Source of the DNA: DASZZY01 sp036260395
GTDB taxonomy: Bacteria > Actinomycetota > UBA4738 > CALAEC01
Direction of reading: 5' to 3'
DNA length: 21,400 nucleotides
NCBI GenBank assembly: GCA_036260395.1
Contig: DASZZY010000183.1
Span: 1 to 21,400, forward strand
Positions 7,991 to 15,976 of this stretch are shown piece by piece. Within the stretch, counting starts at the first letter, position 1; the number at the start of each line of letters is the position of its first letter. Made by a program: the position numbers and the translations under genes. Under the pieces are notes generated by a model, which ran no database searches, was not told the origin of the DNA, and saw only the letters and a program-made list of their open reading frames with translations.

Positions 7991-8473
7991 TCAGGCGCCG
8001 GATTCGACGAGCCGCCGGAGCTGCTGCAGGTCGCCGCGGAAGATCCGGCTCATCCGGCCCTTGAGGAGGCGCATGCCGATCCTCCCGAGGACGCCCCACG
8101 GGGGGATCAGCTCCTCGCGCCAGAAGAGCGTCGTGCCGCCCTCCTGACCCGGGGTGAGCTCCATGTACCCGCGCCCCCGGACCCACCCTAGGTGCTCCAT
8201 CTCGAGGACCCACGGCGGTTCCCAGCGCAGGACGCGGATCCGGTCGTGCGTGGTGATCCCGGCGATCCTTACCCGAGCCTCGGCCTCCACGCCCACGCCC
8301 TCGCGGCGGTCGCCGGTGACCCGGAACCGGTCCGCCTCGCTCATCCATCGGTCGAGCCGTTCCCAGTCCACGAGATACGGCCACACGAGGTGCGGCGCGC
8401 GCCGGATCTCGATGGTGTTCGCGATGTAGGCGGTCCTGTCGCCGCCACCGGGGGGACCGACCAGCCAGGCCAT
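7991..8473 (-). CDS. SRPBCC (START-like/polyketide cyclase-like) family protein
   Basis: This is a 160-residue soluble protein with the pattern of small SRPBCC helix-grip proteins. An N-terminal strand I-A-N-T-I-E-I-R-R-A-P, a helix P-H-L-V-W-P-Y-L-V-D-W-E-R-L-D-R-W-M, alternating beta strands, and a C-terminal long helix with L-K-G-R-M-S-R-I-F are visible. Such proteins bind hydrophobic ligands in a deep cavity; the ligand here cannot be told. There is no signal peptide. It is convergent with tadC and divergent from the lipoprotein gene; neither neighbour explains it. The ATG at 8473 directly follows GGGAGG with no spacer, too close to work as a Shine-Dalgarno site, while a TACACT box 7 bases upstream suggests a leaderless message. 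Confidence 0.7.
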   Translation of the reverse strand: MAWLVGPPGGGDRTAYIANTIEIRRAPHLVWPYLVDWERLDRWMSEADRFRVTGDRREGVGVEAEARVRIAGITTHDRIRVLRWEPPWVLEMEHLGWVRGRGYMELTPGQEGGTTLFWREELIPPWGVLGRIGMRLLKGRMSRIFRGDLQQLRRLVESGA

Positions 8474-8480
8474 CCTCCCG

Positions 8481-8486
8481 AGTGTA
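8481..8486 (-). promoter_or_regulatory. Putative -10 box (TACACT) of the SRPBCC gene
   Basis: On the minus strand TACACT ends 7 bases before the ATG at 8473, placing the likely transcript start at or next to the start codon. No convincing -35 is visible. Confidence 0.45.
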
Positions 8487-8487
8487 G

Positions 8488-8516
8488 TTGTTGGTCCGCG
8501 GGTCCCTCGCTACCCT
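8488..8516 (+). promoter_or_regulatory. Putative promoter of the small lipoprotein gene
   Basis: TTGTTG (8488-8493) and TACCCT (8511-8516) are separated by 17 bases, a fair sigma-70 type match. The TACCCT box ends 8 bases before the GTG at 8525, so the message would be nearly leaderless. The element overlaps the divergent promoter of the SRPBCC gene. Confidence 0.45.
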
Positions 8517-8524
8517 GGGTCGCC

Positions 8525-8848
8525 GTGGGGATCCGGGCGATCGGCCGCACCGCCACCCTGGCGCTGGCGCTGGTCCTCGTCGGCACGGCGTGCGGCGGGT
8601 CGGTGGCGGGGCTCTACCGGTCCGAGGCGAGCCTGAAGACCCTCGAGCTGAGCGACGACGGCACGTTCCGCCTCGACCTTGGGGTGGCGGCCGCGGAGCT
8701 GGCCGAGGGCCCGATCGTCCTCGAGGGGCGGTACGAGGTCGAGGACGGCACGATCCGGCTGTTCCACGAGGGGAACGTCATCGACGAGGGCACGGTCAAG
8801 GGCGACCGGGTCGTCCTCGAGAACAACGGCGTGCTCGTCGCGGTGTAG
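8525..8848 (+). CDS. Small putative lipoprotein, function unknown
   Basis: This is a 107-residue protein that I cannot assign to a family. The first 22 or so residues form a lipoprotein-type signal with L-A-L-A-L-V-L-V-G-T-A-C-G-G, where Cys would be lipid-modified and the protein anchored on the outer face of the membrane. The mature part is only about 83 residues and reads as short beta strands with turns: T-L-E-L-S-D-D-G-T-F-R-L-D, then G-R-Y-E-V-E-D-G-T-I-R-L, then E-G-T-V-K-G-D-R-V-V-L. It resembles the small beta-sandwich or half-barrel domains found in many secreted lipoproteins. The GTG start is chosen because the signal peptide begins there and a promoter-like box lies 8 bases upstream; longer in-frame extensions would run through the divergent gene. 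It is followed 38 bases later by pheS, which has its own promoter-like box. Confidence 0.6.
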   Translation: MGIRAIGRTATLALALVLVGTACGGSVAGLYRSEASLKTLELSDDGTFRLDLGVAAAELAEGPIVLEGRYEVEDGTIRLFHEGNVIDEGTVKGDRVVLENNGVLVAV

Positions 8849-8862
8849 CCGCCGCGCGGCGG
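8849..8862. repeat. 14-base perfect palindrome between the lipoprotein gene and pheS
   Basis: CCGCCGCGCGGCGG starts right after the lipoprotein stop codon and ends 9 bases before the TAGACT box of pheS. As RNA it can form a 5-base GC stem with a 4-base loop. It has no following T-run. It could be an actinobacterial U-less terminator or an operator, or chance in GC-rich DNA. Confidence 0.35.
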
Positions 8863-8871
8863 GCACCCCTC

Positions 8872-8877
8872 TAGACT
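8872..8877 (+). promoter_or_regulatory. Putative -10 box (TAGACT) of pheS
   Basis: TAGACT ends 9 bases before the pheS ATG at 8887. No Shine-Dalgarno site fits in the space left, so a leaderless or nearly leaderless transcript is likely. There is no room for a T-box or attenuator leader. Confidence 0.5.
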
Positions 8878-8886
8878 GGGCGGCCG

Positions 8887-9942
8887 ATGGACGCTCCCGA
8901 AGCGGTCCGGCTCCTCGAGGACGCCCGGCGGGACGGCCTGGCCCGGATCGGCGAGGCGGCGACGCTCGACGCCCTCCGGGAGGCCGAGGTGGCGGTCTTC
9001 GGCCGCCGGGCCCCGCTGAGCCGGGTCCAGCGGTCGCTGGGTGAGGTCTCCGGCGAGGACCGGCCCCGGATCGGGCGCCTGACGAACGAGGTCCGCGAGG
9101 CCCTCCGGTCCGCGCTGGCCGAGCGCCAGGCGGCGCTGCGGGCGGAGGCCGAGCACGCGGTGGCCGAGGCCGACCGGATCGACGTCTCGCTGCCGGGGCG
9201 CCGTCCGCCGCTGGGGGCGCTTCACCCGCTGACCCGGACCGAGCGCCGGATCGTGGACGTGTTCGTCAGCCTCGGGTACCGGGTCAGCGATGGCCCCGAG
9301 CTCGAGACCGACTGGTACAACTTCGAGGCCCTGAACATCCCGCCCGACCACCCGGCGCGGACGATGCAGGACACCCTGTACCCGGACCTCCCCGCGCATC
9401 CCGAGCTCGTCCTGCGCACGCAGACCTCGCCGGTGCAGATCCGGACGATGGAGAGCCAGCCCCCGCCGATCTACGTGGTGATCCCCGGACGGTGCTACCG
9501 GGCCGACGTGGCCGATCCGACGCACTTCCCGATCTTCCACCAGGTCGAGATCCTGGCCGTCGACGAGGGGCTCTCGCTGGCGGACATGAAGGGCACGCTC
9601 GAGGCCTGGGCCCGGGCGATGTTCGGCCCCGAACAGCGGATCCGGCTCCGGCCGTCGTACTTCCCGTTCGTCGAGCCCGGGGCCGAGGTGGACGTGTCGT
9701 GCTTCATCTGCGGCGGCTCCGGCTGCCGGGTGTGCGGGACCGGGTGGATCGAGCTCATGGGGGCCGGCATGGTGCACCCCAGGCTCTTCGAGAACGTCGG
9801 GCTCGATCCCGAGCGGTACACGGGGTTCGCCGCCGGCATGGGGATCGAGCGCGTGGCGATGGTCCTCCACGGGATCCCGGACATCCGGCTGCTGTTCGAG
9901 GGCGATCTCAGGTTCCTGACCCAGTTCGCGGGGGGAGGCTGA
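8887..9942 (+). CDS. pheS: Phenylalanyl-tRNA synthetase alpha subunit
   Basis: This is a 351-residue catalytic subunit of the class II enzyme that charges tRNA-Phe, acting as alpha2beta2 with PheT. The N-terminal coiled-coil arm (about 1-95) is followed by the catalytic core. Motif 2 is in the stretch G-R-C-Y-R-A-D ... F-H-Q-V-E (about 201-221), and motif 3 is in G-M-G-I-E-R-V-A-M (about 317-325). Substrate-pocket residues appear as P-S-Y-F-P-F-V-E-P-G-A-E-V-D-V. Four Cys at 272, 275, 280 and 283 (C-x2-C-x4-C-x2-C) form a likely zinc-binding knuckle, seen in a subset of bacterial PheS. The length is usual. The stop is 1 base before the pheT start, so the two genes form an operon. Confidence 0.97.
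   Translation: MDAPEAVRLLEDARRDGLARIGEAATLDALREAEVAVFGRRAPLSRVQRSLGEVSGEDRPRIGRLTNEVREALRSALAERQAALRAEAEHAVAEADRIDVSLPGRRPPLGALHPLTRTERRIVDVFVSLGYRVSDGPELETDWYNFEALNIPPDHPARTMQDTLYPDLPAHPELVLRTQTSPVQIRTMESQPPPIYVVIPGRCYRADVADPTHFPIFHQVEILAVDEGLSLADMKGTLEAWARAMFGPEQRIRLRPSYFPFVEPGAEVDVSCFICGGSGCRVCGTGWIELMGAGMVHPRLFENVGLDPERYTGFAAGMGIERVAMVLHGIPDIRLLFEGDLRFLTQFAGGG
9931..9938 (+). promoter_or_regulatory. Ribosome binding site of pheT
   Basis: GGGGGAGG inside the end of pheS ends 5 bases before the GTG at 9944. It supports that start and contrasts with the leaderless look of the first gene of the pair. Confidence 0.6.
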
Positions 9943-9943
9943 G

Positions 9944-12325
9944 GTGCGGGTCCCCGTCCCGTGGCTCCGCGAGTTCTGCCCGACCGACCTGCGGGCCGAG
10001 GAGCTGGCCGACGCGCTGACGCTCCGGGGCGTGGAGGTCGGCGGCGTGCTCCGCCCGTGGGCGGACCTGCGAGGCGTGGTGGTGGCCCGGGTCCTCGATG
10101 TGGCCGACCACCCGAAGGCGGATCGCCTCTCGGTGGCCACGGTGGAGTCCGGCTCGGGGGACCGGCAGGTCGTGGTCGGGGTCCGCAACTACCGGCCCGG
10201 CGACCTGGTGCCGTACGCGCCCGCCGGGGCCACGCTTCCCGGGTTCTCGGCTGCGCTCGAGCGGCGGGAGATCCGGGGCGTGACCTCCGACGGGATGCTG
10301 TGCTCGCCGAAGGAGCTGGCGATCTCCCCCGACCACTCGGGGATCCTGGTGCTGCCGGAGGAGCTGGGGCCCGGGGAGGAGCTCGCCGCGCTGTTCGAGC
10401 TCGACCAGGCCGTCCTCGACGTCGAGGTGTTCCCCAACCGGCCCGACCTCCTGTCGGTGGTGGGGGTGGCCCGCGAGGTGGCGGCGGCGACCGGCGAGGA
10501 GCTCCTCCCGCCGGAGGCGAAGGCGCCGGAGGCGGTGGAGCGAGCCGCCGGGGCGGCCTCCGTCGAGGTGGTCGACCCCGACCGATGCCCCCGGTACCTG
10601 GCCCGCGTGATCCGCGGCGTCGGCCCCGGGCCGTCGCCGCTGGCGGCTCAGGTGCGGCTGACGGCGGGCGGCATGCGGCCGCTGTCGAGCGTCGTCGACG
10701 CCACGAACTACGCGCTCCTCGAGCTGGGCCACCCGCTCCACCCGTTCGACCTCAACCTGCTGGCGGGTCCGGGGATCGTCGTCCGGCGCGCGGCAGGAGG
10801 GGAGCGGCTGCGGACGCTCGACGGCATCGACCGGGTCCTCGAGGAGGACGACCTGGTGATCGCCGATCTCGAGCGAGCCGTCGCCGTGGCCGGGGTCATG
10901 GGCGGCGGTGACTCTGAGGTGGGTCCCGGCACGGTCGACGTGCTGCTCGAGAGCGCCTACTTCCAGCCGCTGGGGGTCCTCCGGACGGCCCGCCGGCTGG
11001 GGGTCCGGACGGAGGCGTCGGTCCGGTTCGAGCGCGGCGCCGATCCCGAGGCCGTGGGTCCCGCGGCGACCCGGGCGGCGGCGCTCATCCTCGAGTGGGC
11101 CGGCGGCACGCTGCTCGCCGGCGAGATCGACGTGGGGAGGGCGCCGCCCCGGCGCTCTCTGAGCGTGCGCCCAGAGCGGGCCTCGGCGCTGATCGGCACG
11201 GACCTGGGCTCGGCCGAGGTCCGCGAGGCGCTGGGGCGCCTCCGCCTCCGAGCCACCGACCGGGACGGCGAGGTCATCGTGGAGGTCCCGGGGTACCGGG
11301 CGGACCTCGAGCGGGAGGTCGACCTCATCGAGGAGGTGGCCCGGGTCGCCGGCTACGACCGGGTCCCCTCCACGCTGCCGGGCGTCCGCCAGGCGGGCGG
11401 GCTGACGCACGACCAGCGACTGCGCCGGCGGGTCCGCGACGTGCTGGCCGGGGCGGGGCTCGTCGAGGCGTCGTCGTCGTCGTTCGTGGCGGCCTCCGAT
11501 CTCCGGCTGTTCGAGGACGTCCGCCGGCACGGCGTCCGCATCGCCAACCCGGTCTCCGAGGAAGAGGCCTACCTGCGGACCAGCCTCCTCCCGGGGCTCG
11601 TCCGCGCCGCCCGCCGGAACGTGGCGAACCGGCGTACGTCAGTGCGCCTGTTCGAGGTGGGGCGGACGTTCACGGCCGAGGGCGCGGACCCCGACGAGGC
11701 CGAGCGCCTGGCCGTCCTGCTCACCGGCCCGGCCGCGGAGGAGTGGCCGGGGGAGCGGCGGCCGCTCGACTTCCTGGACGCCAAGGGTGTGCTGGAGCAC
11801 CTGCTCCGGGCGCTGGGCGTGCGGAGGTGGGGGCTCAGCCAGATCGCCTTCGCGCCGTTCCATCCGGGGCGATGCGCCGAGATCGTCCTCGAGGGGCAGC
11901 CCCCGGTCGGCGAGCTGGCGGAGCTCCATCCGGGCGTCGCGGAGACGTTCGACCTCCCGGATCGCGTGGCGGTGTTCGAGGTCCGCCTCGATCGCCTGCT
12001 GGCGGAGGCCGCCGACGACGTCGTGTACCGGGACGTGTCCCGCTTCCCGCCGCTGCGGCGCGACCTGGCCTACGAGGTGGGGCGGGACGTGCCGGCGGGC
12101 GCGGTCCGCGCCGCCCTGGTGGACGAGGCGGGCCCCCTGCTGGACCGGGTCCTGCTGTTCGACGTGTTCGAGGGGCCGCCCGTCCCCGAGGGGCGCAAGA
12201 GCCTGGCCCTCCACGTGGACTTCCGGGCCCCGGACCGGACCCTCACGGACGAGGAGGCCGACGAACGCGTCCGGGCCATCACCGAGCGCCTGGGTCGCGA
12301 GTTCGACGCGCAGCTCCGGGCCTGA
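9944..12325 (+). CDS. pheT: Phenylalanyl-tRNA synthetase beta subunit
   Basis: This is the 793-residue structural and editing subunit of the enzyme. The domains run in the usual order. A short N-terminal part is followed by the tRNA-binding OB fold (about 40-150, with H-P-K-A-D-R-L-S-V). The B3/B4 editing module (about 205-370) contains S-S-V-V-D-A-T-N-Y and G-H-P-L-H-P-F-D. The B5 DNA-binding-like domain (about 400-470), the catalytic-like core (about 480-690) and the C-terminal FDX-ACB anticodon-binding domain (about 695-793, Y-R-D-V-S-R-F-P-P-L-R-R-D-L-A) complete it. The length is typical and nothing is missing. The GTG start 1 base after pheS is supported by a ribosome binding site. It is followed by a 44-base gap with a small GC hairpin and the argF promoter-like box. 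Long open frames on both strands across this gene are GC-rich shadows. Confidence 0.97.
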   Translation: MRVPVPWLREFCPTDLRAEELADALTLRGVEVGGVLRPWADLRGVVVARVLDVADHPKADRLSVATVESGSGDRQVVVGVRNYRPGDLVPYAPAGATLPGFSAALERREIRGVTSDGMLCSPKELAISPDHSGILVLPEELGPGEELAALFELDQAVLDVEVFPNRPDLLSVVGVAREVAAATGEELLPPEAKAPEAVERAAGAASVEVVDPDRCPRYLARVIRGVGPGPSPLAAQVRLTAGGMRPLSSVVDATNYALLELGHPLHPFDLNLLAGPGIVVRRAAGGERLRTLDGIDRVLEEDDLVIADLERAVAVAGVMGGGDSEVGPGTVDVLLESAYFQPLGVLRTARRLGVRTEASVRFERGADPEAVGPAATRAAALILEWAGGTLLAGEIDVGRAPPRRSLSVRPERASALIGTDLGSAEVREALGRLRLRATDRDGEVIVEVPGYRADLEREVDLIEEVARVAGYDRVPSTLPGVRQAGGLTHDQRLRRRVRDVLAGAGLVEASSSSFVAASDLRLFEDVRRHGVRIANPVSEEEAYLRTSLLPGLVRAARRNVANRRTSVRLFEVGRTFTAEGADPDEAERLAVLLTGPAAEEWPGERRPLDFLDAKGVLEHLLRALGVRRWGLSQIAFAPFHPGRCAEIVLEGQPPVGELAELHPGVAETFDLPDRVAVFEVRLDRLLAEAADDVVYRDVSRFPPLRRDLAYEVGRDVPAGAVRAALVDEAGPLLDRVLLFDVFEGPPVPEGRKSLALHVDFRAPDRTLTDEEADERVRAITERLGREFDAQLRA

Positions 12326-12334
12326 GCCCCGGTT

Positions 12335-12347
12335 CGCCGTCCCGGCG
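12335..12347. repeat. Small GC hairpin between pheT and argF
   Basis: CGCCG and CGGCG flank a 3-base loop. The hairpin starts 9 bases after the pheT stop and ends 10 bases before the TAGACT box of argF. There is no T-run. Its position mirrors the palindrome before pheS. Confidence 0.3.
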
Positions 12348-12357
12348 GGGCGGACGC

Positions 12358-12363
12358 TAGACT
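12358..12363 (+). promoter_or_regulatory. Putative -10 box (TAGACT) of argF
   Basis: TAGACT is identical to the pheS and polX boxes and ends 6 bases before the GTG at 12370, placing the transcript start on or beside the start codon. No ribosome binding site fits. Confidence 0.5.
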
Positions 12364-12369
12364 CGCCGC

Positions 12370-13287
12370 GTGACGCGGGACTTCCTCTCGGTCGACGACG
12401 TCAGTGCCGAGGAGCTCCGCGACCTGCTCGATCTGGCCGCCCGCGTCAAGGCCGCCCCCGGCGAGTACGCCGGCCGGCTGGCCGGGAAGGCGGTCGGGCT
12501 GATCTTCGAGAAGCCATCGACCCGGACCCGGGTTTCGTTCGAGGTGGCGGTCTCGTCGATGGGGGGCCATCCGCTGGCCCTGTCCTCCACCGAGCTGCAG
12601 CTGGGAAGGGGCGAGACGATCGAGGACACCGGCCGGGTCCTGTCCCGCTACGTGGACGCCATCGTCCTTCGGACGTTCGGGCAGGAGCGCCTGGAGGCGC
12701 TGGCCTCGGCGGCCACCGTGCCCGTGGTGAACGCCCTCTCCGACTACGAGCACCCCTGCCAGATCCTCGCCGACCTCCAGACGATCCTCGAGCGCCGCGG
12801 CAACGCGCGGACCGTCGTGACCTACGTGGGCGACGGGAACAACGTCACGCACTCGCTCCTCCTCGGCGCGGCGATGCTCGGCATGGAGGCCCGGGCGGCC
12901 ACGCCGGCCGGGTACGAGCCGATCCCGCAGGTCGTCGAGCGGGCCCGCGAGCTGGCGGCGGCGGCCGGCGGAGCGGTGGAGATCGGCAACGATCCGCGCA
13001 AGGCGGCCGAGGGGGCCGACGTCCTCTACACCGACGTCTGGGCGTCCATGGGCCAGGAGGCGGAGCACGACGAGCGCGTCCTGGTGTTCACGCCGTTCCA
13101 GGTCAACGAGGACCTGGTCTCCCGGGCCAGCCCCGACGCCATCGTGATGCACTGCCTCCCGGCGCACCGGGGCGAGGAGATAACGGATCCGGTGATCGAC
13201 GGCCCCCGATCCGTGGTGTGGGACCAGGCCGAGAACCGGCTCCACGCCCAGAAGGCGCTGCTGCTCTGGCTGCTCGGGGGCGCCTGA
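12370..13287 (+). CDS. argF: Ornithine carbamoyltransferase
   Basis: This is a 305-residue cytoplasmic enzyme of arginine synthesis that joins carbamoyl phosphate and ornithine to give citrulline. The carbamoyl-phosphate site S-T-R-T-R is at 50-54 and H-P-C-Q is at 128-131. The ornithine loop D-x-x-x-S-M-G is at 222-228, and H-C-L-P, carrying the catalytic Cys, is at 261-264. These motifs separate it from aspartate carbamoyltransferase. The length is normal. The GTG start is chosen because the usual N-terminus begins there (R-D-F-L-S) and a TAGACT box lies just upstream. It stands alone: argC, argJ, argB, argD, argR, argG and argH, which surround argF next to pheST in many actinobacteria, are not in the window. 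panE follows after 8 bases and may be cotranscribed. Confidence 0.96.
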   Translation: MTRDFLSVDDVSAEELRDLLDLAARVKAAPGEYAGRLAGKAVGLIFEKPSTRTRVSFEVAVSSMGGHPLALSSTELQLGRGETIEDTGRVLSRYVDAIVLRTFGQERLEALASAATVPVVNALSDYEHPCQILADLQTILERRGNARTVVTYVGDGNNVTHSLLLGAAMLGMEARAATPAGYEPIPQVVERARELAAAAGGAVEIGNDPRKAAEGADVLYTDVWASMGQEAEHDERVLVFTPFQVNEDLVSRASPDAIVMHCLPAHRGEEITDPVIDGPRSVVWDQAENRLHAQKALLLWLLGGA

Positions 13288-13295
13288 GCAGCTCG

Positions 13296-14240
13296 ATGCG
13301 GATCGCGGTCTTCGGGGCCGGCGCGGTCGGCGGGTACTTCGGCGGTCGCCTGGCGGAGGCCGGCGAGGACGTCACGTTCATCGCCCGGGGCCGGCACCTG
13401 GAAGCCGTCCGCGCCCACGGGCTCTCGGTCGCCAGCAGTCTCGGCGATCTCGTGGTCCATCCCGCGCAGGTGACGGATGACCCGCACCGCGTCGGGGTGG
13501 CCGACGCCGTGTTGGTGACGGTCAAGGCCTGGCAGCTTCCCGAGGCCGCAGCCAGCATGGCGCCGCTGGTCGCTGAGGAGACCGCGGTGGTTCCGCTGCT
13601 GAACGGGGTCGAGGCGCCGGACGTCCTGGCCGGGGCCCTGGGGCCGCGTTCCGTCCTCGGCGGCCTCTGCCGCATCTTCAGCCACCTGGAGGGCCCGGGC
13701 CGGATCGTGCACACCGGCTTCGAGCCATCGGTCGAGTTCGGCGAGCTCGATGGCCGCCGGAGCGAGCGCGCCGAGCGATTGGCGGAGGCGTTCGGCCGGG
13801 CCCGCGGCGTGACGGCCACGGTGTCGCCCGACGTCCGGGCCGCGATGTGGGCCAAGCTGGCGTTCATCGCGCCGGCCAGCGCCATCGGGGCCGCCACCCG
13901 GGCCCCCTACGGTGGGTTCCGCGCGGTGCCGGAGACCCGGGACGCGTTGTGGCGGGCGGTGGACGAGGTCCGGGCCGTGGCCCGGGCGCGGGGCATCCCG
14001 TTCCCCGACGACCTCCCGGACCGCGTGATGGACGTCCTCGACGCGCTGCCGGCGCACGAGGTGACGTCGATGCAGCGCGACGTCCTGGCCGGACGTCCCT
14101 CCGAGCTGGACGCCCAGGTCGGGGCCGTGGTGCGCTTGGGCCGCGAGGCCGGCGTCCCCACGCCCGTCTCGGAGCTCCTGTACGCGGTCCTGCTGCCGCA
14201 GGAGCGCGCGGCTCGAGCGACGCGCCCGCCCGTAGACTGA
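13296..14240 (+). CDS. panE: Ketopantoate reductase (2-dehydropantoate 2-reductase) family
   Basis: This is a 314-residue NADPH-dependent reductase of the PanE/ApbA family, likely making pantoate for coenzyme A. A Rossmann fold at the N-terminus has G-A-G-A-V-G-G (7-13). Asn103 lies in L-L-N-G, Lys187 in W-A-K-L-A-F matches the catalytic Lys, and S258 and E270 in T-S-M-Q-R-D ... S-E-L-D match the substrate-binding Ser and acid of the E. coli enzyme. The Asn that usually follows the catalytic Lys by four residues is Ile191 here. The substrate may therefore differ, as this family also contains related 2-keto acid reductases. The ATG at 13296 begins exactly at the M-R-I-A-V-F-G opening. The gene ends with codons that double as the TAGACT box of polX. 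Confidence 0.85.
   Translation: MRIAVFGAGAVGGYFGGRLAEAGEDVTFIARGRHLEAVRAHGLSVASSLGDLVVHPAQVTDDPHRVGVADAVLVTVKAWQLPEAAASMAPLVAEETAVVPLLNGVEAPDVLAGALGPRSVLGGLCRIFSHLEGPGRIVHTGFEPSVEFGELDGRRSERAERLAEAFGRARGVTATVSPDVRAAMWAKLAFIAPASAIGAATRAPYGGFRAVPETRDALWRAVDEVRAVARARGIPFPDDLPDRVMDVLDALPAHEVTSMQRDVLAGRPSELDAQVGAVVRLGREAGVPTPVSELLYAVLLPQERAARATRPPVD
14233..14238 (+). promoter_or_regulatory. Putative -10 box (TAGACT) of polX inside the end of panE
   Basis: TAGACT overlaps the last codons and the first base of the panE stop. It ends 7 bases before the polX ATG at 14246. A promoter here would allow polX and the glycosylase to be expressed separately from argF-panE. Confidence 0.4.
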
Positions 14241-14245
14241 CCTCG

Positions 14246-15976
14246 ATGCCCCGAGCCAACGACGAGGTCGAGGAGCTCCTCCAGGAGTACGCCGACCTAA
14301 TCTCGATCTCGGGCGGCGACGCGTTCAAGGCACGAGCCTACGAGAAGGCCGCCCGCTCCGTCGGCGGCTACCACCGCGACATCAGCGGCCTCGACGAGCG
14401 GGGCCTGTGCCGAATCGACAACGTCGGCAAGTCGATCGCCGAGAAGGTCCTCGAGTACTTCGAGACCGGGACGATCCACGCCCTGGAGGACCTTCGCGCG
14501 GAGGTCCCCGCGGGCGTCCGGGCCCTGATCGGCATCCCGACCCTCGGGCCGAAGAAGGCCATGAAGCTCTACCACGAGCTCCACATCTCATCGCCCGAAG
14601 AGCTGATGGACGCCCTCCACGAGCAGCGGCTCCGGGAGGTCCCGGGGTTCGGGCCGAAGACCGAGGAGAACCTCCTCCAGGGCATCCAGCACCTGCAGCA
14701 GTCCGGCGAGCGGATCCAGCTCGGCGTGGCGGTCGATCTGGCGGAGGAGATGCTGGGCGAGCTGCGCGCGCTGAAGGCCGTGCGCCGCTGCGAGTACGCC
14801 GGATCCCTCCGGCGGATGCGGGAGACCATCGGCGACATCGACCTCCTGGTGGCCTCCGAGGACGCCGATCCGGTCATGGAGGCCTTCGGCTCGATGAAGT
14901 ACGTCGAGCGGGTGCTGGCGAGCGGCGAGACGAAGTCCTCCGTGCTCACGACCAAGGGGCTCCAGGTGGACCTCCGGGTGGTGGAGCCGGCCGTGTGGGG
15001 CGCGGCGCTCCAGTACTTCACGGGCTCGAAGGCCCACAACGTCCGGATCCGCGAGATGGCGGTCCGGAAGGGCCTCAAGCTGTCGGAGTACGGGCTGTTT
15101 CGGGCGAAGTCGGGCAAGCTCGTCGTCGCCGAGACCGAGGAGGAGGTCTACGAGCGGCTGGGCCTGGCGTGGATCCCGCCGACGCTCCGCGAGGACCGCG
15201 GCGAGGTCCAGGCCGCGCTGGACGACGCCCTCCCGCGCGTCGTGCAGGAGCGCGACGTCAAGGGCGACCTCCACACCCACACGAATCTGACCGACGGGCT
15301 GGCCTCCCTGGAGGAGATGATCGAGGCGGCCCGGGGCCGGAAGCTGGCGTACTACGCGGTCACCGACCACGCCGAGCTGCTGTACATGCAGCGGATGACC
15401 CGCGAGAAGGCCCTGGCCCAGCGGAAGCGCATCCGGGCCCTGGAGCGGAAGGGCGACATGGTGATCCTCCACGGCTCCGAGCTCAACATCCAGCCGGACG
15501 GCTCGCTCGACTGGGACGAGGAGTTCCTGGCCGGCTTCGACGTCCTCGTGGCGTCCGTCCACTCGCACTTCAACCAGTCGAAGGCCGACATGACGCGCCG
15601 GATCATCCGGGCCATGGAGCACCCGGCCGTCAACATCATCGGCCATCCCACGGGGCGGATCCTCGGGCGGCGCCCGGGGATCGAGTTCGACCTCGACGCG
15701 GTGTTCGACGCCGCGGCGCGTACCGGGACGGCGCTGGAGATCAACTCCTTCCCCGACCGGCTGGATCTCCGCGACGAGCACGTGCAATGGGCGCGCGAGC
15801 ACGGCGTGCGGTTCGCCATCGACACGGACTCGCACTCGACGGTCCACCTGCCGCATATGCGCTTCGGCGTGGCCACCGCGCAGCGTGGATGGGTGACGAA
15901 GGCCGAGGTCATCAACACCTACCCGCTGGGGAGGCTCCGCCGCTTCCTGGCCAAGGGCCGGCTCGACCGCACGTGA
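14246..15976 (+). CDS. polX: Family X DNA polymerase with PHP nuclease domain (PolX)
   Basis: This is a 576-residue bacterial PolX. The N-terminal helix-hairpin-helix 8-kDa-like region (about 1-155) includes G-I-P-T-L-G-P-K-K and V-P-G-F-G-P-K-T hairpins. The polymerase palm (about 160-315) has A-G-S-L-R-R (185-190), then D197 and D199 (G-D-I-D) and D242 (V-D-L-R) as the metal triad. The C-terminal PHP domain (about 338-570) keeps its metal ligands: H343, H345, H375, E412, H439, H467, D528 and H530. Known bacterial PolX enzymes fill short gaps, and their PHP domain acts as a 3'-5' exonuclease, AP endonuclease and 3' phosphodiesterase. All sites look intact, so both activities are expected. 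It overlaps the downstream DNA glycosylase gene (GTGA), which fits a joint role in base excision repair. Confidence 0.95.
   Translation: MPRANDEVEELLQEYADLISISGGDAFKARAYEKAARSVGGYHRDISGLDERGLCRIDNVGKSIAEKVLEYFETGTIHALEDLRAEVPAGVRALIGIPTLGPKKAMKLYHELHISSPEELMDALHEQRLREVPGFGPKTEENLLQGIQHLQQSGERIQLGVAVDLAEEMLGELRALKAVRRCEYAGSLRRMRETIGDIDLLVASEDADPVMEAFGSMKYVERVLASGETKSSVLTTKGLQVDLRVVEPAVWGAALQYFTGSKAHNVRIREMAVRKGLKLSEYGLFRAKSGKLVVAETEEEVYERLGLAWIPPTLREDRGEVQAALDDALPRVVQERDVKGDLHTHTNLTDGLASLEEMIEAARGRKLAYYAVTDHAELLYMQRMTREKALAQRKRIRALERKGDMVILHGSELNIQPDGSLDWDEEFLAGFDVLVASVHSHFNQSKADMTRRIIRAMEHPAVNIIGHPTGRILGRRPGIEFDLDAVFDAAARTGTALEINSFPDRLDLRDEHVQWAREHGVRFAIDTDSHSTVHLPHMRFGVATAQRGWVTKAEVINTYPLGRLRRFLAKGRLDRT

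Noticed and set aside
8493..8506. Direct repeat GGTCC-GCG-GGTCC in the divergent promoter region as an operator.
   Set aside because: It is very short, occurs once, and is expected by chance in such GC-rich DNA.
8614..10188. Long minus-strand open frame (524 codons) opposite the lipoprotein gene and pheS.
   Set aside because: It has no recognisable domain, a low-complexity product, and lies fully opposite confirmed genes.
9908..11530. Long minus-strand open frame (540 codons) opposite pheT.
   Set aside because: Its composition is Arg/Pro/Asp/His-rich with no family motif, and it mirrors codon bias of the certain pheT gene; a GC-rich shadow.
12070..13245. Minus-strand open frame (391 codons) opposite the end of pheT and argF.
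   Set aside because: It spans two certain genes and the gap between them, and has no family resemblance.
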